Assembly (NCBI RefSeq): GCF_000508165.1
Contig: NZ_AYOZ01000061.1
Coordinates: forward strand, 121,587 to 185,586
Source of the DNA: Marinomonas profundimaris
Lineage (GTDB): Bacteria > Pseudomonadota > Gammaproteobacteria > Pseudomonadales > Marinomonadaceae
Length of the DNA: 64,000 nt
Direction: 5' to 3'
The translations under genes and the position numbers were made by a program. Numbering within the stretch: the stretch's first letter is position 1; each line of letters begins with the position of its first letter. Positions 1 through 9,462 of the stretch are shown here, piece by piece. The notes beneath the pieces are model-generated. The model searched no databases. It worked only from the letters and a program-made list of their open reading frames with translations, and had not been told where the DNA came from.

Positions 1-447
1 TAAAACAATACCGAATCGAGTGTCATTGAGTGCATCCAAAGACCCCGAGGCCATGTTGTCATCAATGATGGAGACTTTCTTCTCCATCTCAGGGTTGATG
101 CCATTTAAGATTGCACCATGGACACTGGCACCCGACTGAAACATGACTTGCGCTTGAATATGTGGAGCAACGCCAATCACATTAGGCATTTTTTCAACCA
201 GTGTGGCCGTGTTGCGCCAATCCTCAAGCACTGGCCCACCCCATAATGTTGCGTGAGGCACCATACCTAAAATTCGTTGACGTAATTCTCGGTCAAAACC
301 ATTCATGACAGATAAGACAGTAATCAATACCATGACGCCAAGCGCAAGGCCGGCAATAGAAGAGAAGCTTATAAAAGAGATAAAATGGTTGGAACGTTTT
401 GCCCGGGCGTAACGTAAGCCGATGGCAATAGGAAGGAAATTAATCAA
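1..447 (-). CDS. Lipoprotein-releasing ABC transporter permease, LolC/LolE family (partial)
   Basis: This is the first 149 codons of an inner-membrane subunit of the LolCDE complex, which extracts outer-membrane lipoproteins and hands them to LolA. The gene runs off the left edge. The start is a TTG preceded by AAGGA about seven bases upstream. Residues near 9-40 read GLRYARAKRSNHFISF and then the membrane segment ending in LSVMNGF, the N-terminal signature of the family; a periplasmic region follows. LSVMNGF resembles LolC a little more than LolE, but the fragment does not decide it. A terminator separates it from purC upstream. Confidence 0.85.
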   Translation of the reverse strand, partial: MINFLPIAIGLRYARAKRSNHFISFISFSSIAGLALGVMVLITVLSVMNGFDRELRQRILGMVPHATLWGGPVLEDWRNTATLVEKMPNVIGVAPHIQAQVMFQSGASVHGAILNGINPEMEKKVSIIDDNMASGSLDALNDTRFGIVL

Positions 448-477
448 TGTATATCCTTATATGACAAGCTTTCGTGG

Positions 478-506
478 CAAAAATGGAGGAGCAAGACTCC
501 TCCATT
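478..506 (-). terminator. Rho-independent terminator of purC
   Basis: A perfect 10-bp stem (482-491 with 497-506) and 5-nt loop is followed, on the minus strand, by a run of five T. It lies just after the purC stop and before the LolC/E gene, so it should end the dapA-bamC-purC transcript. Confidence 0.8.
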
Positions 507-527
507 ATGGACTAAGTGCCAATACGC

Positions 528-1244
528 TTATGAGTCGAAATCAATGCCTATACGACGACCTACATCCTCGTAAGCTTCAATCACGCCACCTAAGCCTTGA
601 CGGAAACGGTCTTTGTCTAATTTTTCTTTGGTTTTGGCATCCCATAAGCGACAACCATCAGGTGAAAATTCATCACCCAATAAAACCTCGCCTTTATATA
701 GACCAAACTCCAATTTGTAATCAACCAGAATCATGCCGCCTTCAGCAAAAATCGCTTTTAATACATCATTTACCTTGTATGTAAGGATTTTTGCTTTTTC
801 AAGATCTGCTGCTTTTGCCCAGCCAAATGATTCAACATGCGATTCATTGATCATTGGATCGCCTAATGCATCATTTTTCAGAAATAGCTCAAACGTTGGC
901 GGTGTCAGTGTCACGCCTTCTTCAACACCTAGACGACGACACAAACTCCCTGCCGCCACGTTTCGAACGACGCACTCAACAGGCATCATATCCAGGCATT
1001 TAACCAGTGAATCCGTATCGCTCAACAATTTTTCGAAATGCGTCGGAATACCAGCTTCTTGTAGTTTGGTCATGATGAAAGCGTTGAACTTATTGTTCAC
1101 CATGCCTTTACGGTCAAGTTGCTCTATTCTTTTGCCATCAAATGCTGAGGTGTCATCACGAAATACTAGAACCATCTTGTCAGGATCATCTGTACGAAAT
1201 ACAGATTTTGCCTTACCTGCATACAGCTCTTGTCGTTTTTCCAT
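528..1244 (-). CDS. purC: Phosphoribosylaminoimidazole-succinocarboxamide synthase (SAICAR synthetase)
   Basis: This cytoplasmic enzyme of purine synthesis joins CAIR and aspartate with ATP to give SAICAR. At 238 residues it matches the short bacterial form (about 237). It opens with [14 protein letters not shown], carries the [13 protein letters not shown]/substrate motif near residue 30, and has a VDYKLEFG stretch and a [12 protein letters not shown] motif in the C-terminal third; all are hallmarks of PurC. It is the last gene of dapA-bamC-purC, a conserved gammaproteobacterial order, and lies 42 bases after bamC. GGAG sits just upstream of the ATG. Confidence 0.97.
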   Translation of the reverse strand: MEKRQELYAGKAKSVFRTDDPDKMVLVFRDDTSAFDGKRIEQLDRKGMVNNKFNAFIMTKLQEAGIPTHFEKLLSDTDSLVKCLDMMPVECVVRNVAAGSLCRRLGVEEGVTLTPPTFELFLKNDALGDPMINESHVESFGWAKAADLEKAKILTYKVNDVLKAIFAEGGMILVDYKLEFGLYKGEVLLGDEFSPDGCRLWDAKTKEKLDKDRFRQGLGGVIEAYEDVGRRIGIDFDS

Positions 1245-1286
1245 TGGAGGGTCTCCGGTTTTCTTTTATGAGGGGTTAATCTTAAT

Positions 1287-2360
1287 TTAATTTACAAAGC
1301 GCTGCGCCAAATGGAACGACGTCACTTCAGGTGACTCCATTGCAGATACATCGATGACTAAGAAATCACCCGCTTTTTGATGCGTAATTTTGTAAGTGTA
1401 TTCACGCTCTTCCCAACTCACATCGTCTAAGTTACGACGATAGACATTGAATAATTTTTGTTTTTCTCCATTCCCGACAGGAATATTGAAATCAACCACG
1501 TCACCAATTCGAGCTACATCTTCTGGCGGTACTGGGGAAAGCAAATAATCTGAGTCTGGAATCAAATATATACCCGCCGCACTCAAAATGGTTTCGAATT
1601 CCGATGCAGATACCTTGTTGCCAAGGCGAATGGCATAAATGCCTTTGTGATCTACCCAAACTGGGAATGAAGCAGAATCTCCACGGTTCGATAAGTACGC
1701 GGAAGATTGATTTAATTGACGCCCCATTGTTCCCCATAAGCGAACCGCAACAGAATAAGCGTCATCGTTTTGAACAGGACTTATCCAATTACTTGGCTCA
1801 ACACCTTGCTGTTCATCACGGAACTGCACGCTGACCAATGTTTTTCCTTCCATTTCACTAAAACGAAATGAGAATGCCGTTTGAGCCGGATGCAAGCGCG
1901 TAATGCTACTCCACAATGATGCCCACCAACCTTGTGGATGAAAATCAAATGGAACACTCGTAATTTGATCGTCTGTTTGTGTCGCTACCGATGTACCTGC
2001 ACCGTGTAAAGCGGTGAGAAAATCCGTCACGATACGTTTTGTTTTTTGTTTTGTCGCTGGAACCAAGTACTCAATAGCATCGTCCTGTTCCGTTACTTCG
2101 ACAGCCACCATTGGGTAAAAAACAAATGGGGCTCTTGGAGTCGTAAAAGGGGTGGCCGTTTCTAAGTCAGCAATATTGGATTCATTAGGAATGACCAAAA
2201 CATCTTTTGACTCTGTCGACCCGGCTGGCATTTCCAATGCAGAAGCAACCGGTTTTTCGTTCTGATAGTCATCTGAATGATCGGTAAAAAACATGCTACA
2301 ACCAGACAACAATAATGTGAGCGATCCCGCCCCCATTAACTGCAATGCAAACTTATTCAT
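1287..2360 (-). CDS. bamC: Outer membrane protein assembly factor BamC (lipoprotein)
   Basis: BamC (NlpB) is an accessory lipoprotein of the BAM complex that folds beta-barrel proteins into the outer membrane. The 357-residue product starts with a lipoprotein signal whose lipobox LLSGC places the lipidated cysteine at residue 21, followed by a disordered N-terminal region and two helix-grip-like halves. Length is near the E. coli protein (344). Sequence conservation in this family is weak, so the call rests on the lipobox, size and its place between dapA and purC. Its start overlaps the dapA stop by four bases (ATGA), suggesting coupled translation. Confidence 0.9.
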   Translation of the reverse strand: MNKFALQLMGAGSLTLLLSGCSMFFTDHSDDYQNEKPVASALEMPAGSTESKDVLVIPNESNIADLETATPFTTPRAPFVFYPMVAVEVTEQDDAIEYLVPATKQKTKRIVTDFLTALHGAGTSVATQTDDQITSVPFDFHPQGWWASLWSSITRLHPAQTAFSFRFSEMEGKTLVSVQFRDEQQGVEPSNWISPVQNDDAYSVAVRLWGTMGRQLNQSSAYLSNRGDSASFPVWVDHKGIYAIRLGNKVSASEFETILSAAGIYLIPDSDYLLSPVPPEDVARIGDVVDFNIPVGNGEKQKLFNVYRRNLDDVSWEEREYTYKITHQKAGDFLVIDVSAMESPEVTSFHLAQRFVN

Positions 2361-3238
2361 ACTAATAAAACTCCAGCTTCTATCATGGCTTGTCGAACGG
2401 CAGAATGATGCTGTTCAGAAAGAGGTGTTAATGGTAATCGAATCCCTTCTTCGCACAGCCCTAGCTGGCTACAAGCCCACTTAACGGGTATAGGATTAGA
2501 TTCCAGAAATAAGTTTTTATGAAGAGACGAGATAGTCGCATCGATTGAATGAGCTCGCTCACTATCCCCAGCCAATGCCAATTCAGCTGACTGGGCAACG
2601 GCTTTCGGTGCGACGTTGGCGGTAACAGAAATGTTACCTTTGCCACCTAGTAGCATCAATGAAACCGCCGTTGGGTCATCACCAGAATAGACAGCAAAGC
2701 CATCAGGCAACGATTTGATAAGGGCTTCACCGCGTTCTAAATTCCCCGTAGCGTCTTTGATACCAACAATATTTTTAACACTAGACAAGCGAACAACCGT
2801 GTCGTTTTGCATATCACATGCGGTTCGACCGGGAACATTATAAAGAATCTGAGGAATGTCGACGGCATCGGCAATGGCTTTAAAATGTTGAAACAAGCCT
2901 TCTTGCGTTGGTTTATTGTAATAAGGTGTGACCAGCAAACAAGCATCGGCGCCGGCTTCTTTTGCACTGCGAGTCAGATAAATTGCTTCGTGGGTTGCAT
3001 TCGCTCCCGTACCGGCAATAACAGGAACTCGGCCATTAACCGTCTTTACGACTTGACGAATAACATTGGCGTGCTCTTCTGTTGTCAATGTTGAAGATTC
3101 ACCCGTTGTGCCCACTGCAACAATTCCGTGAGTCCCTTCATTGATATGAAACTCTATCAGATCATCTAATTTTTTAGTATCTACAGCGCCATCTGGTGAC
3201 ATAGGAGTGATAAGCGCAACTAAACTACCTGTGATCAT
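2357..3238 (-). CDS. dapA: 4-hydroxy-tetrahydrodipicolinate synthase
   Basis: DapA condenses pyruvate with aspartate semialdehyde, the first committed step of lysine and diaminopimelate synthesis. The 293-residue TIM barrel keeps the Schiff-base lysine at K161 (GIKDATGN), the catalytic tyrosine Y133 (ILYNVPGRT) and the threonine pair T44/T45 (GTTGES). It is the first gene of dapA-bamC-purC. The substrate comes from the product of asd, which is also in this window. No lysine-riboswitch-like structure is seen in the roughly 210 bases before it. Confidence 0.98.
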   Translation of the reverse strand: MITGSLVALITPMSPDGAVDTKKLDDLIEFHINEGTHGIVAVGTTGESSTLTTEEHANVIRQVVKTVNGRVPVIAGTGANATHEAIYLTRSAKEAGADACLLVTPYYNKPTQEGLFQHFKAIADAVDIPQILYNVPGRTACDMQNDTVVRLSSVKNIVGIKDATGNLERGEALIKSLPDGFAVYSGDDPTAVSLMLLGGKGNISVTANVAPKAVAQSAELALAGDSERAHSIDATISSLHKNLFLESNPIPVKWACSQLGLCEEGIRLPLTPLSEQHHSAVRQAMIEAGVLLV

Positions 3239-3452
3239 TTCGAGTCTCCGATAAAATTATAAGCGCGCCTATAGTAACGTCCAGACTCAGGTTTAACAAT
3301 AATTGAGAGGCGTAAAGCCAGAGTAAATTAGCTTGAGGCCGTATTCGAAGGGATTTTTCTCTTAGCTCTTGGTAAGCTTATAGTTTTTATACTAATAACA
3401 GAATTAGACAGACCTGTTTCCAACCATGTTTTATTGAACAAAGAGTAACCTT

Positions 3453-3902
3453 ATGACGATTGAAATTGGACAACCCGCACCCGACTTTAATGCAAAAGAC
3501 CAAAACGGTGAGTTGATTACACTAAGTCAATTCAAAGGCAAAAAAGTCGTTCTGTACTTCTACCCAAGAGACTCAACACCAGGCTGCACAGCACAAGCTT
3601 GCGATCTACGAGATAACTACCAAACACTACTTGATCAAGGTTTTGTGATACTCGGCATTAGCACCGACACAGAAAAAAAACACCAAAACTTTATTGCTAA
3701 ATACGACCTGCCTTTTCCATTGATCGCAGACACAGAAAAAGACGTGCATGAACTATACGGTACATGGCAACTTAAGAAATTCATGGGCCGCGAATCCATG
3801 GGAACCGTTAGAACGACGTTCATCATTGACGAAAACGGCTTAATTTCAGACATCATTAGCAAGGTAAAAACCAAAGAACACGCCGCTCAAATCTTGAATT
3901 AG
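3453..3902 (+). CDS. bcp: Thiol peroxidase of the Bcp/PrxQ family
   Basis: This cytoplasmic peroxiredoxin reduces hydrogen peroxide and organic hydroperoxides using thioredoxin. The 149-residue protein has the peroxidatic cysteine C45 in STPGCT and a second cysteine C50 five residues on (TPGCTAQAC), the atypical two-cysteine arrangement of PrxQ. The YFYPRD lead-in is also typical. It is divergent from dapA and convergent with the aldo/keto reductase, with a shared terminator between the two stops. Confidence 0.95.
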   Translation: MTIEIGQPAPDFNAKDQNGELITLSQFKGKKVVLYFYPRDSTPGCTAQACDLRDNYQTLLDQGFVILGISTDTEKKHQNFIAKYDLPFPLIADTEKDVHELYGTWQLKKFMGRESMGTVRTTFIIDENGLISDIISKVKTKEHAAQILN

Positions 3903-3913
3903 AGCGCACCGCC

Positions 3914-3948
3914 AAAACAAGGTGTGCCTTTGTGTCACACCTTGTTTT
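3914..3948. terminator. Bidirectional terminator between bcp and the aldo/keto reductase
   Basis: A perfect 13-bp inverted repeat (3914-3926 with 3936-3948, 9-nt loop) has an A-run on the left and a T-run on the right, so it can stop transcripts of both convergent genes. Confidence 0.8.
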
Positions 3949-3956
3949 GATTCTGA

Positions 3957-4937
3957 TTAAATGCCGCCGCGAATTTCCTGCCTCACTTCTTCCCGATAAA
4001 AATCACGCAGTAGCGCATGAGTCTCTTTACTCAATGGCGGTAACGTAGACGCGGCCGCATTTCGAACCACCTGAGAAGAACGGCTGGCCCCTGCAATGAT
4101 ACTAGATACTTGCGGTTGGTCTAAAATCCAGCGCAAAGAAACATCAAGTATGTTTTCGCCTTCCGGTAGCTTCCCTTTTAGTGCTTCAACCAAACTCACC
4201 CCCTTCCCAAAAGGAATACCATTGAAGGTTTCTCCGACATGAAACGCGGCACCGTCTTTATTATATGATCGATGATCACGCTCATCGAACTTATGATCTA
4301 ATGTCATTTTTCCCGATAACAATCCACTCGCCAAAGGCAAACGCACAATGATACCAACGTTATTTTTCTCCGCGACTGGGAAAAGAGACGCTATCGCATC
4401 CTGACGAAATAGATTGAATAAGATCTGCAAACTTGCAACATCTGGGTGCCCGCAGCAAAATTTAGCTTCATCTAACATTTCCACACTCGCGCCAAAATGC
4501 TTGATAATACCTTCTTGTTTTAGGTCTTCCATCCAAGCAAGAATGTCGCCAGCAAACAGCACATCTCTTGGCACGCAATGTAATTGAGCCAAATCGATTG
4601 CCTCTACCCCCAATCGTTTCGCGGAGGCTTGTAAGCTCTGTTTCACCGACGCTTTAGTGTAACCATTAGGATACAAAGCCGCGTCGCGACCAACCTTAGT
4701 GGCAATAATGGGCGGCTGCGATAAGGATTGTCGCCATTGCCCTATTCGCTGTTCGCTCACTCCGCCGCCATACACATCCGCCGTATCAAAAAAATTGATG
4801 CCACTATCTACAGCAGTTTGCAGTATTGCATTGGCCTCCTGATCTTCCACTGGACCAAAGTCATTACCCAGTTGCCAGCAACCCAAACCAATTTCTGACA
4901 CTTCGTAGCCGGTTTTTCCTAATAATCTTGTTTTCAT
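3957..4937 (-). CDS. Aldo/keto reductase
   Basis: This is an NAD(P)H-dependent carbonyl reductase or dehydrogenase of the AKR superfamily; the substrate is unknown. Its 326 residues fit one (beta/alpha)8 barrel. The tetrad residues can be located in FFDTADVYGGG (Asp and Tyr), IATKVGR (Lys) and AQLHCVP (His). The cofactor end IIAGASRSSQV lies near the C-terminus. It is divergent from a LysR regulator, which is its most likely regulator. It resembles the L-fucose dehydrogenase/YajO-like branch only in general features. Confidence 0.9.
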   Translation of the reverse strand: MKTRLLGKTGYEVSEIGLGCWQLGNDFGPVEDQEANAILQTAVDSGINFFDTADVYGGGVSEQRIGQWRQSLSQPPIIATKVGRDAALYPNGYTKASVKQSLQASAKRLGVEAIDLAQLHCVPRDVLFAGDILAWMEDLKQEGIIKHFGASVEMLDEAKFCCGHPDVASLQILFNLFRQDAIASLFPVAEKNNVGIIVRLPLASGLLSGKMTLDHKFDERDHRSYNKDGAAFHVGETFNGIPFGKGVSLVEALKGKLPEGENILDVSLRWILDQPQVSSIIAGASRSSQVVRNAAASTLPPLSKETHALLRDFYREEVRQEIRGGI

Positions 4938-4964
4938 AAAACGTTTTCCTCGTTCTTTTTAAAC

Positions 4965-4988
4965 TAATGCCATTATTAATTAATGCCA
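4965..4988. promoter_or_regulatory. Direct repeat TAATGCCA in a divergent promoter region
   Basis: TAATGCCA occurs at 4965-4972 and again at 4981-4988, 16 bases apart, in the gap between the divergent aldo/keto reductase and LysR genes. A third partial copy (TAATGCA) lies near 5031. This could be an operator, but there is no direct evidence. Confidence 0.3.
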
Positions 4989-5060
4989 CTACTATACGAG
5001 CCTTTAAACTGTTTATAATTATCAAAACATTTAATGCATTGTTTATTTAGGATTAACAAT

Positions 5061-5963
5061 ATGAGCAACCATTTACCAGAAGGCATACGAGAATTTTTAG
5101 CCGTTGTGGAAGCTCACAGCTTTTCAAAGGCGGCGGAGCAGCTCAATATTTCTCGCGCTAGAATGTCACAAATCATCAGCCGTTTAGAAAAAGACATGGG
5201 CGTTCAACTTCTATATCGATCGACTAGATCACTTTCTTTGTCCCCTGCTGGTGAGACGTTTTATCAACTTTCTCGCCAAGGCATCGACCAACTGGAACAC
5301 GCGGTATTATCAGCGAAAAATGCGCACTCAAGTATCAGCGGGCAGATTAGAGTCAATGCCGTAGGCGGTTTATTCGGCGAAAAAATACTCGCTCCAATTT
5401 TAATTCGTTTTATGGAACAGCACCCTGAAATTGAAATAGAGCTTAGTTTTTCAAGTACACGTGAGGATTTAATTGAATCGCAATATGATCTGGTTGTTCG
5501 AATGGGAGCTTTACCAAATTCTAACTTGATCGGTAGAAAGCTCACCAGTTACACCAATTATCTTGTAGCAAGCCCAAGTTATATTGGGTCTATGCCGAAA
5601 CTGAAGAGCCCAAAAGACTTACTGGATCATGCATTAATTAATGGCTCGGTGAAAAGGTGGTCTTTTACCAATACCATTAGTAACGAGAAGTACGAACTTC
5701 CCGTACAGGGGATATTAAAGTGCTCAAACGGTCATGTTGTTATGCTAGCAACGCTTAGCGGTACAGGCATTTCTCGCCAGCCGGCGTATTATGCACAACA
5801 TGACATTCAGTCGGGGAGACTTGTCGAACTTTTACCAAACTGGACACTCCCGCCGTCTGATGTGACCTTACTTTACCCGCAATCAAGAAATATGAGCCTG
5901 AGAGTCAAAGCTCTGGTGGATTATATTGTGGAAGCCTTTAAGATAGATCACGATAGTATTTAA
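5061..5963 (+). CDS. LysR-family transcriptional regulator
   Basis: This is a 300-residue DNA-binding regulator with an N-terminal winged helix-turn-helix (FSKAAEQLNISRARMSQIISRLE, about residues 20-42, described from its ends) and a C-terminal periplasmic-binding-protein-like effector domain. An in-frame ATG at 5034 would add nine residues; I chose 5061 because AGGA lies eight bases upstream and the protein then starts like its relatives. It is divergent from the aldo/keto reductase and followed after 27 bases by an AEC carrier, so it probably controls one or both. Effector unknown. Confidence 0.9.
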   Translation: MSNHLPEGIREFLAVVEAHSFSKAAEQLNISRARMSQIISRLEKDMGVQLLYRSTRSLSLSPAGETFYQLSRQGIDQLEHAVLSAKNAHSSISGQIRVNAVGGLFGEKILAPILIRFMEQHPEIEIELSFSSTREDLIESQYDLVVRMGALPNSNLIGRKLTSYTNYLVASPSYIGSMPKLKSPKDLLDHALINGSVKRWSFTNTISNEKYELPVQGILKCSNGHVVMLATLSGTGISRQPAYYAQHDIQSGRLVELLPNWTLPPSDVTLLYPQSRNMSLRVKALVDYIVEAFKIDHDSI

Positions 5964-5990
5964 CAGCTCTCATTTACCCTAAGGTTTTTT

Positions 5991-6875
5991 ATGTTAACAG
6001 CATTGGCTGGCGCACTCACTCCTATCCTATTAATTATTTGTTTAGGGTATTTCCTCGGTAAAAAAACACATTACCTAGAAAGTCCTTCATTAGGCGATTT
6101 GGTTTCCAATCTAGGTTTACCTGCCCTATTATTGTATTCCGTTTTATCCATGCAAATGCAGATTTTCAGCATGCTGAAAATCATTGCCGCGACCGTTTTG
6201 GTATTGGCCATTGTGGCGCTGGCTTCCTTTATTTTTTTGAAGATATTAAAATTACCAACGCGGTTTTATTTGCCCCCATTAGTTAATCCAAATACGGGCA
6301 ACCTTGGCATTCCGATCGCGTACGCTTTATTTGGAAGCGAAGGCATGGCCATTGCAGTCGTCATCTCATCGGTTGTACAAATTAGCCACTTTACGCTGGG
6401 CGTGGGTTTTATGTCAGGTGCATACAACCCGAAACAATTACTTAAAAATGGCCCCGTAATCGCGCTATTGATTGGCGCACTCTTATTAAGCCTAAATGTC
6501 AGTTTACCCTCGCCATTAATGAACACACTGAACATGCTCAGCCATATTACCCTACCCATTATGTTGATGCTGCTTGGTAAGTCACTTAGCACCCTAAGCG
6601 TTAAAGAAAGCAATAAGATAAGCCGAGCAGCCATGCTGTCAGCGTTTCGCCCGCTTGTTGGTGGGTTATCAGCGTGCCTGGTTGTGTTTTTTTTCCCGTT
6701 AAGCCATTTGGAAAGCGTGGTATTAGTTGTTCTGAATGCGATGCCGGTGGCAGTCATCAGCTATATGCTGGCGATTAAATTTAAAGGCCCTGTCGACGAG
6801 ATTGCGCTAATGATCCTTATCTCATTGCCTATATCACTTGGAGCAGTCGGTATTTTTTGGTGGTTTTATATTTAG
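5991..6875 (+). CDS. AEC-family (auxin efflux carrier-like) transporter
   Basis: This inner-membrane secondary carrier has 294 residues and is strongly hydrophobic throughout, with about ten predicted membrane segments in two halves. The motif PNTGNLGIPIA in the middle of the first half and LPIMLMLLGKSL in the second are typical of the AEC/Mem_trans family (malate or other organic anions in known members). It follows the LysR gene on the same strand after 27 bases and is convergent with the betC regulator, whose stop lies five bases away. Confidence 0.9.
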   Translation: MLTALAGALTPILLIICLGYFLGKKTHYLESPSLGDLVSNLGLPALLLYSVLSMQMQIFSMLKIIAATVLVLAIVALASFIFLKILKLPTRFYLPPLVNPNTGNLGIPIAYALFGSEGMAIAVVISSVVQISHFTLGVGFMSGAYNPKQLLKNGPVIALLIGALLLSLNVSLPSPLMNTLNMLSHITLPIMLMLLGKSLSTLSVKESNKISRAAMLSAFRPLVGGLSACLVVFFFPLSHLESVVLVVLNAMPVAVISYMLAIKFKGPVDEIALMILISLPISLGAVGIFWWFYI

Positions 6876-6879
6876 CCCT

Positions 6880-7773
6880 TTAGGATTGAAGCCAATCTAA
6901 AAAAGCCGCAACGGGTGCAGTTTGCGCCCGTTGTTTTGGCAAAACAATGTGATACCCATTATTGGATTGCACTGAAAAATTTGAGAGCGCAATCAATACA
7001 CCGCTTTGTATATAATCATCTAAAAGTGGCGCCCATCCAAGACCAATACCTTGTCCAGAGATAGCGGCTTGCACCAGCAGAGTGTAATTATCAAACTCCA
7101 TTGATGAGTCGGATGGTTGCCACCGAGAGCCATTCGATTTAAACAACCACTCCCAATCTACCCATTTTTGTCCCATGTCAGCATTCAACCTAAGTAAGGG
7201 AGATTTAACTAGGTCTTCTAAAGTACGAAAGCCGGAATACTCCTCAAACAATTTAGGACTACAGACTGGGTAAACAATTTCAGGCAAAAGTTTCTTCACT
7301 AAGTAGCCTTGATACTTTCCTTCACCAAATAAAATCGCCACATCGGCTTCTGTTGAAGCCAAATCCACTTCCGATTGTGATGTTTGGATTCGAATATCAA
7401 TGTCTTTATGCAATCGACGAAACTCCGGCAATCTCGGCATGAGCCAAAAAGCGGCAAAAGCAAAGTCAGTTGCGACAGTAATCCGTTGTGACTTCGGTTT
7501 GTGTTTTATTTTTTGCATCACATCCCGTAAGTCTCGCAAGCTGGATTGTGTCGTTTTTAGTAAAACATGCCCTTCATCCGTTAACACAACGCCGCGATAA
7601 ATTCGTTCAAAAAGCGAAACCCCCAGCGACGCCTCTAACAAACGTATTTGTTGGCTCACTGCCGGTTGAGTCGTACCCAACTCACGTGCTGCGGCAGTAA
7701 AACTCAGTAGTCTTGCCGATGTTTCAAAAACGACAAGGGATTGCAATGGCGGCAACTCTGCATTCGATGACAT
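6880..7773 (-). CDS. LysR-family regulator of choline-sulfate utilisation (probable)
   Basis: This 297-residue regulator has an N-terminal helix-turn-helix near residues 22-45 (LLSFTAAARELGTTQPAVSQ) of the GcvA-like type and a C-terminal effector-binding domain. It is divergent from betC, with 129 bases between starts, the arrangement of the choline-sulfate regulator in rhizobia and pseudomonads. Two palindromes lie in the shared region, one overlapping its own start codon, which would allow autoregulation. The role in betC control is inferred from position and general similarity. Confidence 0.85.
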   Translation of the reverse strand: MSSNAELPPLQSLVVFETSARLLSFTAAARELGTTQPAVSQQIRLLEASLGVSLFERIYRGVVLTDEGHVLLKTTQSSLRDLRDVMQKIKHKPKSQRITVATDFAFAAFWLMPRLPEFRRLHKDIDIRIQTSQSEVDLASTEADVAILFGEGKYQGYLVKKLLPEIVYPVCSPKLFEEYSGFRTLEDLVKSPLLRLNADMGQKWVDWEWLFKSNGSRWQPSDSSMEFDNYTLLVQAAISGQGIGLGWAPLLDDYIQSGVLIALSNFSVQSNNGYHIVLPKQRAQTAPVAAFLDWLQS

Positions 7774-7786
7774 AAGTAATACTTAT
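7772..7786. promoter_or_regulatory. Perfect palindrome at the start of the betC regulator
   Basis: ATAAGTA-A-TACTTAT is a perfect 7+1+7 palindrome that overlaps the start codon of the LysR gene. Its position suits an autorepression site; function is inferred. Confidence 0.4.
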
Positions 7787-7836
7787 CCTACGCATAAGAT
7801 TTCAGTCAGTTTACAGCAATCGTTTCAAGGCGCAAT

Positions 7837-7850
7837 CTTGATAAATCAAG
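7837..7850. promoter_or_regulatory. Palindromic LysR-type site upstream of betC
   Basis: CTTGAT-AA-ATCAAG is a perfect 6+2+6 palindrome 53 bases before the betC start. It fits the dyad shape of LysR-regulator binding sites. Confidence 0.45.
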
Positions 7851-7902
7851 CAATTAATGCGTATTTGCTTTTATTACCACACTTTATACATTAGAGAAAA
7901 TC

Positions 7903-9426
7903 ATGTCAGAGAAGCAACCAAATATTCTATTTATTATGGCAGATCAATTAGCCACATCCGCCCTTCCTATCTATGGTAACTCGGTAGTAAAAACGCCTCA
8001 TTTAAGTTCATTGGCTGCTGAAGGCGTTGTATTTGATTCGGCCTATTGCAACAGCCCACTTTGCGCCCCTTCGCGCTATGTACTAATGACAGGACAATTG
8101 CCAAGCAAAATAGGTGCGTATGATAACGCCGCCGATTTGTCCGCCGACATCCCCACCTTTGCCCATTACCTACGGGCGCAAAACTACAAAACCGCTTTGT
8201 CGGGCAAAATGCATTTTTGTGGCCCAGACCAATTACATGGATTTGAAGAGCGCCTCACCACAGACATCTACCCGGCCGATTATGGTTGGTTTCCCAATTG
8301 GGATGATCTTAAAACTCGCCCCACTTGGTACCACAACATGTCTTCCGTCACTCAGGCTGGCCCTTGCGTTCGAAGCAATCAATTAGATTTCGACGACGAA
8401 GTCGTGTTTCACGCTCAGCGATATTTATATGACTATGTTAGACGCGATCAGGATCGCCCATTTTGCTTAACGGTCTCCATGACTCACCCTCATGATCCTT
8501 ACGCGATTCCGCAAGAATATTGGGACAGATACTGCAACGACGACATTGAATTACCAAAAATTAATATCAAAAAGGAAGACCAAGACCCCCATTCGGCTCG
8601 CTTACAATCTGTTTACGCCTATCACGATCAAGAGATTAGCGAACAAGACATAAAAAATGCGCGCCATGCTTATTATGGTGCCATCAGTTACGTTGACGAC
8701 AAAATTGGCTTGTTATTGAAAGCGTTGAAAGAAACAGGTCTGGATGACAACACCATCATTGTTTTTTCAGGCGATCACGGCGACATGCTGGGCGAAAGAA
8801 ACCTCTGGTACAAAATGTCATTTTTTGAAGGTTCGGCTCGCGTTCCAATGATCGTTCATGCGCCTAAACGCTTTTCCGCCAAACGTGTTAAAGAATCCGT
8901 TTCCACTATGGATTTACTGCCGACGTTCCTAGAAATGGCCACTAACCATCAAGATCACAACTACGCCATGCCAATCCAAGGCAAAAGCTTAATGCCACAC
9001 ATTGAAGGCAAACAAAACGGTCATGACGAAGTCATCGGTGAATACTTCGGTGAGGGCGCTATCGCACCACTTTTAATGATACGCAGGGCACAGTACAAGT
9101 ACGTTTACTGTCACATTGACCCTGAACAACTGTTTGATCTAGAAAGCGATCCTGATGAGCTAAACAACCTTGCCACAAACCCAAATCATTCCGAACTACT
9201 TAGCGCTTTCAAGAAAGAAGCATTGGAGCGTTGGGACTCAAGCGCCATGACGCAGGATGTTCTTATCAGCCAACGCCGTCGCCGACTGATTGTGAAAGCC
9301 ATGAACAAAGGAAAGAAAGTTGCTTGGGATCACCAACCCATTTTCGACAGCAGTGAAATGTACATGCGAAATCACATTGATCTAGACGATTTAGAAAGCC
9401 GGTCTCGCTTTCCGAAAGTCGAATAA
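7903..9426 (+). CDS. betC: Choline-sulfatase
   Basis: BetC hydrolyses choline-O-sulfate to choline and sulfate, feeding choline to glycine-betaine synthesis or catabolism. The 507-residue protein starts with the metal-binding motif NILFIMADQL and has the sulfatase signature CAPSR, in which C54 would be converted to formylglycine. A second metal/active-site block is SGDHGDMLGERNLWYK. The C-terminal extension rich in Arg and ending near FPKVE is usual for choline-sulfatases. It is transcribed with the binding-protein gene 36 bases downstream and is divergent from the LysR regulator. No cysteine-to-formylglycine maturase gene is recognisable in the window. Confidence 0.95.
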   Translation: MSEKQPNILFIMADQLATSALPIYGNSVVKTPHLSSLAAEGVVFDSAYCNSPLCAPSRYVLMTGQLPSKIGAYDNAADLSADIPTFAHYLRAQNYKTALSGKMHFCGPDQLHGFEERLTTDIYPADYGWFPNWDDLKTRPTWYHNMSSVTQAGPCVRSNQLDFDDEVVFHAQRYLYDYVRRDQDRPFCLTVSMTHPHDPYAIPQEYWDRYCNDDIELPKINIKKEDQDPHSARLQSVYAYHDQEISEQDIKNARHAYYGAISYVDDKIGLLLKALKETGLDDNTIIVFSGDHGDMLGERNLWYKMSFFEGSARVPMIVHAPKRFSAKRVKESVSTMDLLPTFLEMATNHQDHNYAMPIQGKSLMPHIEGKQNGHDEVIGEYFGEGAIAPLLMIRRAQYKYVYCHIDPEQLFDLESDPDELNNLATNPNHSELLSAFKKEALERWDSSAMTQDVLISQRRRRLIVKAMNKGKKVAWDHQPIFDSSEMYMRNHIDLDDLESRSRFPKVE

Positions 9427-9462
9427 ATAAACCAAAGTACCACCACAAATAGGAGCACGAGA

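Noticed and set aside
733..1290. 185-codon open frame on the plus strand opposite purC
   Set aside because: It is antisense to purC, whose product has strong family motifs; the frame has no recognisable protein.
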